From IMG/VR virus record IMGVR_UViG_3300050821_010368, positions 1 through 45,934 of that record: DNA of 45,934 bases; one strand, given 5' to 3'. The stretch is from a virus. The notes beneath the pieces were generated by a model. The model saw only the letters and a program-made list of their open reading frames with translations. It did no database searches and was not told the origin of the DNA. The position numbers and the translations under genes were made by a program. Every line of letters begins with the position of its first letter. Position 1 is the first letter of the stretch. Shown here piece after piece: positions 39,996 to 45,934 of this stretch.

Positions 39996-41873
39996 TCACC
40001 CCATCCTGCCCCATCCTCCCCCGCCCACCACCGCCGGCACGTTCGGATCCTGATACGGCGTCTCTTCGCAAAACAAATACCGCGGCGCGTCCACCCCGTC
40101 CTTGAACGGACTGTCCTGCTTCCCATCCCAGTTCAGCCAGCAGCGCACGATGTTCTGGCACCGGTCCGAAATATACAGCCGAGGCTGGTTCTCCGGCGTC
40201 AACGGCCTTTGCGTGTCGTACGCCAGCTTCGTCACCACCATCTCCAGGTCCATGTCCACCGTCTGCCGGATCTTCGCCGGATAAAACGTCATCGCCTCCT
40301 CCTCCGGCTGCTCGCCGTCCGCGCCGAACAACTCGAACAAATTCACCCCGCCGTCCGCGTGCGCCGCCGCCGTCGCAAACGCCCGCGGATCCCCAAACCG
40401 TTTCTCCGCCTCGATCCCGTGCTCCCGTTCCCGCTCTCGTATGTGCCGTTTGTACCAATTCGACCCCATCCCCGCAAACACTTTCTGGCCGTCCCCCGGC
40501 GCGCCGTCCGCCGCCACCCATTCCCCCTCCGTGATCCGAGGGCTTTCATCAAACAAATATTCGTTCCCGTCCGCGTCCACCCCCTTCCACGCCAGGAAAT
40601 AACTCCGCGCCGTCGCCGGGTCCGCCGCCATGTAAGTCGTCAGCCGCCCCTCCTTCAACAGTTTCTCGATCCGTTCATGCGGAATCACGTGCACGTTCGG
40701 ATCAAAATTCGCAATCCGGCACCCCGCCAGCTTCTCCACCCACCCGAACAACCGCACCCGCACCTGCCACTTCGCCCGCCCCACGCACTTGTCGAACAAC
40801 GCCGGCATCTTCGGATTCCACCGCCCGCCCGTCGGCAGAAATGGATTCCAATGGCACCACGTAAAAATCACCCCCTGCGCAAAATCCAGCGGCTGCATGA
40901 TGTACGGCATATGCCCCGCCGGACACCCCTTCACCTGCACCTCATCCAGGCTCAACTCCGGAAACGTCAACGCCGGATTGACCGCTCCTCTCCCTTTCCC
41001 GGGTGGCACGGGCGACCCGCCCGTCATTTCCGGCGACCCGCCGGAAACATTCCCCTCTTCCGGTTTTGAATTTTGAACTTTGAGTTTTGAATCGTCCGCC
41101 AGCCAGTCCCACTGCATCGGCAGCGTCTTGATGATCCGCGCCCCGTCCAAAACACTCGCGCATGTCGCATCATACCCGTGCACCGCCGTGAACGTGAAAA
41201 ATATCTTGCCCCCCACCTTCCCCACGCGAAACCGCAGCGTGTCAATCAGCGGCAGCGGCCCGCCCTCGTCCAGCCACACCAGGTCATACGACGGCCCCTC
41301 AAACGAAATCGGGTCCCGCAGATACTGCGCCACCGTCTTGAACCAGCACTGGCTCCGGTTCGGCCACACCAGCGTGTTCTCCGTGAACCCGCCCGCCTGG
41401 CTCCAGTTGATTTTCGTCACGCTCCCCCGCCGCTTCCGCACCTGCGTGTTCCAGTCCCGGCACGCCTTCGGCAGATACGTGTAAACCGCCGCCTGCTGAT
41501 ACGTCACGCTGGATTCATCATTCGTCGCCACACACAACACCTTCGCCCCGCGCTTCTCCCCCATCACCTTGTTCACCAGCCGGCCGCCGTACTCCGTCTT
41601 CCCGCTCCCGTTCGCCCCCAGGTTGAACGTCTCCGACTTCTGCCCGATCATGTGCCACAAATCCGGCCAGTGCGGCAGCTCGAAACCGTGCCGCAACGGA
41701 TCCACCGCCGCCAGCTTCAACCGCCGTTCGTGCCCTTCCACATACTGCGCCAGCGCGCCCTCGCCGTCCGGTTCCTCCATCAACGCCCGGATCTGCGCGT
41801 CATCCAACGGCGGCCATTCCCGGTCCCAAATCGGATGCGGCGTGAACAACGGCGTTGTTTCCTCTGTTTTCAA
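39996..41873 (-). CDS. terL: Terminase large subunit
   Basis: 625 residues. ATPase: Walker A GANGSGKT at 86-93, Walker B DLVWLDEG at 197-204. RNase H-like nuclease: first acidic residue in YMAADPATA (about 414-422), with further Asp/Glu downstream (YLFDES). Packages DNA into the prohead. Between the ATPase and nuclease domains a 30-residue insert (about 261-295) is made of two dispersed repeats: KLKVQNSK-type, then SGGSPEMTGGSPVPPG. It must be tolerated by the motor. The small terminase is not identified. Confidence 0.9.
   Translation of the reverse strand: MKTEETTPLFTPHPIWDREWPPLDDAQIRALMEEPDGEGALAQYVEGHERRLKLAAVDPLRHGFELPHWPDLWHMIGQKSETFNLGANGSGKTEYGGRLVNKVMGEKRGAKVLCVATNDESSVTYQQAAVYTYLPKACRDWNTQVRKRRGSVTKINWSQAGGFTENTLVWPNRSQCWFKTVAQYLRDPISFEGPSYDLVWLDEGGPLPLIDTLRFRVGKVGGKIFFTFTAVHGYDATCASVLDGARIIKTLPMQWDWLADDSKLKVQNSKPEEGNVSGGSPEMTGGSPVPPGKGRGAVNPALTFPELSLDEVQVKGCPAGHMPYIMQPLDFAQGVIFTWCHWNPFLPTGGRWNPKMPALFDKCVGRAKWQVRVRLFGWVEKLAGCRIANFDPNVHVIPHERIEKLLKEGRLTTYMAADPATARSYFLAWKGVDADGNEYLFDESPRITEGEWVAADGAPGDGQKVFAGMGSNWYKRHIREREREHGIEAEKRFGDPRAFATAAAHADGGVNLFELFGADGEQPEEEAMTFYPAKIRQTVDMDLEMVVTKLAYDTQRPLTPENQPRLYISDRCQNIVRCWLNWDGKQDSPFKDGVDAPRYLFCEETPYQDPNVPAVVGGGGWGRMG
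40998..41050 (-). repeat. Two-hairpin element, copy i
   Basis: Second stem TTTCCGGCG/CGCCGGAAA. In frame in terL as SGGSPEMTGGSPVPP. Preceded (transcript sense) by a KLKVQNSK-type repeat at about 41068-41092. Confidence 0.85.
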
Positions 41874-41876
41874 ATT

Positions 41877-42362
41877 TCAAATTTCCGATTTTAAATCGCC
41901 CCGCCCCTCGACCTTCATCTCCATCTGCCCCTTAACCTCCTTGATGGCGGCGAGGGCTTTGCTATTTGTCTTTCTACAGTTACAGTAATCACCGTCTGGA
42001 TTACTAAATATATTGTCATCGTAAGTGCATCCAAAATCATGGCCATCACGACGGATTGATTGTCTAAGCGCCCCCTCACACAGTTCGAGTGCTACGGTGG
42101 CGTTGGCCAGCTTGCAGATTGGACAACCAGTGAATATCTTCACGCGCTCGGCGTCGTTATGATGGATACAAACCTTGTCGTTCTGCACCATCAGCACGCC
42201 TTTCAACCTCTCAAGCTCCTCACGCTCGGCGCGGCGGGCGGTGGTGATGAGTTGGATGGATTCGGTTAATGGGTCGCTTTCACGCGAGGAAAGCCAGCTT
42301 TGTATTATTGATTCAGCCAACTCCCTGTCCTCTGCCGAGTGGTCTTGTGGTTGTGTATTCAT
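41877..42362 (-). CDS. Cys-containing helical protein, unknown
   Basis: 161 residues. N-terminal charged helix (HSAEDRELAESIIQSWL, AEREELERLKGVLM), then Cys/His pattern (VCIHHND, CPICKLAN, CTYDD, CNCRK) that could bind zinc. Three bases upstream of terL. AT-richer than terL, as are the next four genes. Confidence 0.55.
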   Translation of the reverse strand: MNTQPQDHSAEDRELAESIIQSWLSSRESDPLTESIQLITTARRAEREELERLKGVLMVQNDKVCIHHNDAERVKIFTGCPICKLANATVALELCEGALRQSIRRDGHDFGCTYDDNIFSNPDGDYCNCRKTNSKALAAIKEVKGQMEMKVEGRGDLKSEI

Positions 42363-42501
42363 AAATCTTTGCCCCTACTGATTCACTTGAACGTTCGGGG
42401 CGTAGTTGCAGCTTGCCGTTAATGTAGTGCAAATCAATGCGACTATAGCCGTTGACCTCGCCCTTGAGGTTGGTTTCATCCCATCCGAAATGCTTCCACA
42501 T
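42313..42501 (-). CDS. Possible small protein (frame 1 of two alternatives)
   Basis: 62 residues, MWKHFGWDETNLKGEVNGYSR ... reads like a real soluble protein with GC-rich third positions, but no ribosome site. It overlaps the next gene by 50 bases and the alternative frame at 42375-42518. Confidence 0.4.
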   Translation of the reverse strand: MWKHFGWDETNLKGEVNGYSRIDLHYINGKLQLRPERSSESVGAKIYEYTTTRPLGRGQGVG

Positions 42502-42518
42502 ATTGGTTGTGCTGTCAT
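42375..42518 (-). CDS. Possible small lipoprotein (frame 2 of two alternatives)
   Basis: 47 residues from ATG at 42518 behind AAGGTGGTGAAG, with compact spacing to both neighbours. The sequence STAIVALICTTLTASC is lipoprotein-like (lipobox weak). It competes with the frame at 42313-42501; both may be translated. Confidence 0.35.
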   Translation of the reverse strand: MTAQPICGSISDGMKPTSRARSTAIVALICTTLTASCNYAPNVQVNQ

Positions 42519-42573
42519 GGTTTCTTCACCACCTTTCTTAAAGTTTTCATATCACTGCTTTGAGGTTGAGGGG

Positions 42574-42885
42574 TTATTTGTTGGTGGCATTGGTGAAAGT
42601 AACCTTCCAAGGACACTCTCTATTATTGGTATCGAATGTTACAAAAGGTTTGTAGTGGAAGTTAATCTCAATATTAGAAGGATGCTGGAAATCGAGACCC
42701 ATATAGGTATCAATGTTTGTGAATGTGATATTGTGAAACTCACAAAATGCTGGTTCATATTTATTTGTGAGCCAAAGTATATCTCCATCCGTCATATTAG
42801 TGTCCCAATAAACATTGGCATTGGTAACATCATTTGTTCCGGCGACGGCAGTAGAACACATCAAGCATAATATTAGTTGTTTCAT
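42574..42885 (-). CDS. Small secreted protein
   Basis: 103 residues. Signal peptide MKQLILCLMCSTAVAG. Mature part rich in Asn, Thr, Phe and Tyr (VTNANVYWDTNMTDGDILWL, FHYKPFVTFD), beta-like. ATGA overlap with the upstream membrane gene. AT-rich, as the whole 42-44 kb block. Function unknown; periplasmic or outer membrane exclusion is possible. Confidence 0.6.
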   Translation of the reverse strand: MKQLILCLMCSTAVAGTNDVTNANVYWDTNMTDGDILWLTNKYEPAFCEFHNITFTNIDTYMGLDFQHPSNIEINFHYKPFVTFDTNNRECPWKVTFTNATNK

Positions 42886-43034
42886 TCGTCACCTTTCTTC
42901 TTGTCCGCGTTGGTGGATTTGTGTTCGAGTTTGCGTAGGCGTTTCTCATGGTCACGAAGGATTACTTCATGCATTATGATGAGCATTATTGCGAAGCTGG
43001 ATATAAAGAGTGCTAATTGAATTTCATCACTCAC
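42882..43034 (-). CDS. Small membrane protein
   Basis: 50 residues. The GTG start at 43034 overlaps the previous stop as GTGA and has GGAGG five bases upstream, so it is preferred over the ATG at 43064. One transmembrane helix (LALFISSFAIMLIIMHEVIL), then a strongly charged helix (RDHEKRLRKLEHKS). Confidence 0.65.
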   Translation of the reverse strand: MSDEIQLALFISSFAIMLIIMHEVILRDHEKRLRKLEHKSTNADKKKGDE

Positions 43035-44053
43035 ACTCCCTCCTTGCTCTTGGCGGCGTGCCATTTGATGTAGTTGCGAACAGCATTTGTGATTAGAAGC
43101 TCCGTTACTTTCACTTCAGGAACTCCGAACTCTTTTAACCATTCACTGAAACCGCCGTCATCATCGCTCGCGGTGGGAGTGGTCTGCTCCTTAACCCATC
43201 TTAACCTCCGCGCTACTGATTCCAGTTCGTTGAGTGCGATGGAGATTTGTATATCTTGTTCCGTCAACCTCTCCTTCACAGATATTGGTTGGGGAGGGGG
43301 TTGAGAAACATCAACCGATAACTTCCATGAATATTTACACCGAGGACAATTACATTCAGTTGAGTAAAGCTGCGGCCCCTTAGCATCAGCCTCTTTGGGC
43401 GTTGGTTTGGAAAATTCTTGTTGAATATGCTGTTCGTAATACTCATTACCCATGCCCATTTTACACTGGGAGCAATAGAAATTATCGTGTTCTTTGCTAT
43501 AATAAGTAACAGCATGTTTACAAATCTCCTGCCCCGTATTGCTCTCAACTGGAACGGGGCCACTACCAGTCGTAACCTTTGGTGAAGGTTGAGATTCATT
43601 CACAAATCGGCCCGATGGCGTGAAGTATTGACCGCCATTAAAACAAGTTGGGCAACGAGTATTGGGAGGATGAGTCTTGTCACAAAGTTTGCATACTTCT
43701 TTGACAGGCCACTCCTGCTCCACGCGGACGCGGATGGCGAGGATGTTTGTTCCTTTGATAAGCTCGTCACAGTCTGTTTGTGAACTAATAAAACAGGACT
43801 GCCAATTAAGACCGTCACAAGAGCAATCGTATGCGCCGGTCACATAATCACCGAGTTCCACAATCCTCCACGTCCCCGGCTCGGAGTCAGCGTTGGGGTT
43901 GATTAGGCGGCGGCGTTCGTGGCCACAAGTAATGCCTAAATGAGCATCACACTTGAGCCAACCTTTTGCGTAGTGTTTGTGTTCATCCCCCTCCCTAGCA
44001 TCCGGCGGGTTCATCTGATACCAGTTGTCACCGTCTTTGATTGCGTAGTTCAA
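43031..44053 (-). CDS. Multi zinc-ribbon protein, unknown
   Basis: 340 residues, apparent TTG start at 44053 overlapping the dnaB stop. Several Cys pairs: CSCDG...C, CKLCDKTHPPNTRCPTC (a full CxxC-x8-CxxC knuckle), CKHAV ... CSQCKMG, CNCPRCKY, which suggests a chain of zinc ribbons. The C-terminus is helical (LTEQDIQISIALNELESVARRL). Directly after the helicase gene. Looks like phage ead/Ea22-type hypothetical proteins. AT-rich. Confidence 0.6.
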   Translation of the reverse strand: MNYAIKDGDNWYQMNPPDAREGDEHKHYAKGWLKCDAHLGITCGHERRRLINPNADSEPGTWRIVELGDYVTGAYDCSCDGLNWQSCFISSQTDCDELIKGTNILAIRVRVEQEWPVKEVCKLCDKTHPPNTRCPTCFNGGQYFTPSGRFVNESQPSPKVTTGSGPVPVESNTGQEICKHAVTYYSKEHDNFYCSQCKMGMGNEYYEQHIQQEFSKPTPKEADAKGPQLYSTECNCPRCKYSWKLSVDVSQPPPQPISVKERLTEQDIQISIALNELESVARRLRWVKEQTTPTASDDDGGFSEWLKEFGVPEVKVTELLITNAVRNYIKWHAAKSKEGV

Positions 44054-45684
44054 GGCGTTTCCTCCTCCGCTTCGTTTTCTTCGTTGCTTGGTTGTTGATT
44101 CATCCCTTCAGATATCAGCGTCTCTTCGCGCTCGTTGTCGCTTCCTTTCGCCGGGTTATACGCATCCGCAAACCGCGTCCACGGCTTGATGAACAACATC
44201 AGCGCCTCCACACCAGACTCCCCGTCCCGCTGCTTCTGCACTGCGCACTTCATGATCGTCAAATGGTCCCGCCACTTCCCACCGCCCGTCTCCGGATAAA
44301 ACCCCTTCCACTCCTCCGGCACCTGCGCCCGGCTCAACACCTCCGGTATTCTTTTTTCCCTCCAGTAATTCGCCGTCAAATCCGGCCGATACAAAAACAT
44401 CGCCACATCCGCATCCTGCTCCAGCTGGCCGGTGTCCTTCAAATCACTCAGCCGCGGACACCGCTCTGTGTCCTTGTCAATCTCCCGATTCAACTGTGCC
44501 AGCAGCACGATCGGCACATTCAACTCCATCGTCAATCCCTTGATCCGCATGCTCACCTGGGCCATCTCATCCGCCCGGCTCCATTGCCGTTGCTGCTGTC
44601 GCACAAACATCAGTTGAAAATAATCCACAAAAATCACCTTCACCCCGTTCCGAACCATCCGCCGCGCCCGCACCTCAAAATCCTCCACCGCCAGCCGCGA
44701 CGACTGGTCAATCTGTATCGGCAGCTTCGCCAGCTCCGCGCTCGCCTTCGCCAGGTCCGCCACATCCGCATCCGTCAAAAACCCGTTCAAGAACGTCCGC
44801 CGATTCACCCCCGCCCGCTGAAACTGCGCCCGCAACGCCAGGCTCCGGCTCGTCATCTCCAGCGAGAAAAATCCCACCGGCACCTTTTCATGCTCCGCCA
44901 TGTGCTCCGCCACTTGCATCGCCATCGCCGACTTCCCGTTGCCCGGCCGCGCCGCAATCACCGTCAGCGTCCCCGGCGCCAGCCCGGGAATGATGTTGTC
45001 CAAATAATTAAACCCCAGGCTCGGTCCCATCTTGAACTTCACCCCGCGCTGGAATTTTTCCAGCACGTTCTCCGACGCATCCCGCAAACACTCCGCCATC
45101 GTCGCCGGCTTGCTCGATTCCCGCGTCTCCGTCACCCGCATGATGTCCCGCTCCACCGTGTCCAGCAACGTCTGCACCTCCCCCTCATGCTCGTAAATCC
45201 CGACCGCCGCCGCCGTGCACGTGTGCAGCAACCGCCGCAACATCCACTTCTCCTTCACGATCTCCAAATACATCGGCAGATTCGCCGCCGACGGCACACT
45301 CTCCCGGCATTGCTCCAGGTAATTCACCCCGCCAATCTCATCCAAATTCCCTGCATCCCGCAACTCCTGCATCACCGTAATCAAATCCATCACTGGCATG
45401 GTAGGGACGGATTCCACTCCGTCCCTGACATTTTCCATTCCCGCCGCCGGCCCGCTCCGCCCCGCCCTCAACTTCACCAGCGCGCCCCAAATCACCTGAT
45501 GCCTCAAATCATAAAACGCCGACGCCTGGGTTATCACCTCGCTCACGTCATCAATCGCCGTCGCCGGATCCAACAAACAACACCCCAACACCCCGGCCTC
45601 CGCCTCCGGCGAATGCGGCGGCAACCTGTCCGTTTGGAGTTCACGCTTTGGCTTGTCCCTGTTCGTTTTTCCATTAGCGTTCAT
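44050..45684 (-). CDS. dnaB: Replicative DNA helicase, DnaB type
   Basis: 544 residues. N-terminal DnaB domain (LPPHSPEAEAGVLGCCLLDP), Walker A AARPGNGKSAM at 244-254, Walker B VIFVDYFQLM at 350-359, and downstream QLNREIDKDTERCPRLSDLKDTG typical of the family. Unwinds DNA at the fork, loaded by the initiator encoded across the window junction. The start ATG (45684) lies in a CGCTAAT-type repeat. A 9-bp hairpin repeat is inserted in frame at 45403-45426, giving VRDGVESVPTMPV near residue 86. Confidence 0.92.
   Translation of the reverse strand: MNANGKTNRDKPKRELQTDRLPPHSPEAEAGVLGCCLLDPATAIDDVSEVITQASAFYDLRHQVIWGALVKLRAGRSGPAAGMENVRDGVESVPTMPVMDLITVMQELRDAGNLDEIGGVNYLEQCRESVPSAANLPMYLEIVKEKWMLRRLLHTCTAAAVGIYEHEGEVQTLLDTVERDIMRVTETRESSKPATMAECLRDASENVLEKFQRGVKFKMGPSLGFNYLDNIIPGLAPGTLTVIAARPGNGKSAMAMQVAEHMAEHEKVPVGFFSLEMTSRSLALRAQFQRAGVNRRTFLNGFLTDADVADLAKASAELAKLPIQIDQSSRLAVEDFEVRARRMVRNGVKVIFVDYFQLMFVRQQQRQWSRADEMAQVSMRIKGLTMELNVPIVLLAQLNREIDKDTERCPRLSDLKDTGQLEQDADVAMFLYRPDLTANYWREKRIPEVLSRAQVPEEWKGFYPETGGGKWRDHLTIMKCAVQKQRDGESGVEALMLFIKPWTRFADAYNPAKGSDNEREETLISEGMNQQPSNEENEAEEETP
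45403..45426 (-). repeat. Hairpin element inside dnaB
   Basis: AGGGACGGA (45403-45411) and TCCGTCCCT (45418-45426) form a perfect 9-bp stem with a 6-base loop. In frame in the N-terminal domain of DnaB. Confidence 0.75.
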
Positions 45685-45703
45685 CAGCGTCGATTAGCGG
45701 TTA
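45673..45703 (-). repeat. CGCTAAT repeat 12
   Basis: Between the Imm-5-like stop and dnaB; gives the dnaB start (MNAN). Confidence 0.85.
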
Positions 45704-45718
45704 CTTTCAATTTTGTGG

Positions 45719-45934
45719 TCATTTCACAAACTTAAAGTTGACCCGTATATAATCACAAATCTCCCCTTTGATTTTTATTCTGGCGTGTGCGGAGGCGGAG
45801 GCGTAGGCGGCGGAGGCGGCGGCGGCGTCGGCGGCGGCGTCGGCGGAGGCGGAGGCGGCGGAGGCGGCGGCGGCGTCGGCGGCGGCGGCGGCGGCGTAGG
45901 CGGCGTAGGCGGCGTAGGCGTCGGCGGAGGCGGC
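45719..45934 (-). CDS. Imm-5-like Ala-repeat protein, C-terminal part (cut by window edge)
   Basis: An open frame enters from the window edge, encodes about 48 residues of the same Ala/Tyr/Asp/Ser repeat, and ends in a short non-repeat tail (RIKIKGEICDYIRVNFKFVK) with TGA at 45719-45721. The tail resembles the usual charged C-terminus of this family. It has no start of its own, whereas the piece at 1-409 has no end. Position 45934 is the first base of a codon and position 1 is also the first base of a codon, so a direct join would be out of frame by two bases. The true junction must hold extra repeat sequence. Joined, the protein is at least 208 residues. Confidence 0.75.
   Translation of the reverse strand, partial: AASADAYAAYAAYAAAAAADAAAASAASASADAAADAAAASAAYASASAHARIKIKGEICDYIRVNFKFVK
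45791..45934 (-). repeat. GGCGNN hexanucleotide tract, right part
   Basis: Same hexanucleotide tract as at 1-117. It is in frame with the C-terminal part of the Imm-5-like gene and richer in GGCGGC/GGCGGA units. Confidence 0.9.

Noticed and set aside
44041-45735. Long plus-strand open frame opposite dnaB, and similar Arg/His/Pro-rich frames opposite most large genes
   Set aside because: High GC in third positions opens antisense frames. Their compositions (mostly R, H, P, L) are not protein-like and they lie opposite genes with clear motifs.

Overview
The window looks like a nearly complete, circular or circularly permuted genome of a tailed phage (about 46 kb), most likely a podovirus-like virus. 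It carries a large terminase (TerL), portal, scaffold, a DUF5309/SU10-like major capsid protein, adaptor and nozzle-like proteins and several ejection-type proteins. I see no tape measure, sheath, integrase, reverse transcriptase, DNA polymerase, tRNA or CRISPR array. All genes but three lie on the minus strand, packed in operons with many ATGA, TGATG and GTGA stop/start overlaps. The two window ends hold two halves of one gene: its 5' half is at 1-409 and its 3' half at 45719-45934. They meet in a GGCGNN hexanucleotide tract, so the contig was probably cut inside this tract.

Layout in the direction of minus-strand transcription. An AT-rich control region (2752-3061) separates a divergent three-gene plus-strand operon (3062-3940, last gene DUF6573) from the early minus operon. 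That operon holds HTH proteins, a replication initiator (449-1372), the Ala-repeat Imm-5-like gene across the junction, DnaB helicase (44050-45684), an AT-richer block of small Cys-rich, secreted or membrane proteins (41.9-44.05 kb), and TerL (39996-41873). Next come a YfdQ/DUF2303 pair, small HTH genes, portal (35553-37877), and an accessory block: DHH phosphoesterase, zinc ribbon, two glycosyltransferases, a sigma-region-4-like HTH protein, Nudix, ASCH and two DNA/SAM methyltransferases. Scaffold and capsid follow (25.9-28.5 kb), then a fibre-like protein, a cluster of small membrane and lipoproteins (21.0-23.4 kb, probably lysis or envelope functions), adaptor, nozzle-like protein, two paralogous appendage proteins and the ejection proteins (6.5-15.5 kb). 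ATP-grasp and GT2 genes end the run.

Two features stand out. First, the genome is riddled with dispersed repeats of the kinds I associate with verrucomicrobial and other PVC genomes, so a Verrucomicrobiota host is inferred. One family is a two-hairpin element whose stems covary from copy to copy. It sits inside at least seven genes, including terL, always in the same reading frame as GGSPxxTGGSPVPP, and two further copies flank the capsid gene. Another family supplies stop and often start codons at about a dozen gene junctions. Second, the 5' leader of the plus-strand operon holds two perfect inverted repeats (12 and 11 bp) in interleaved, pseudoknot-type order around a hairpin, followed by a palindrome touching the start codon whose left arm overlaps one pseudoknot arm. 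This reads as a candidate RNA switch or a complex operator.

Four virion-type proteins carry apparent Sec signal peptides, which is unusual for cytoplasmically assembled phage particles. Coordinates and reading frames were read by hand; family names come from recognition of motifs, not from searches.
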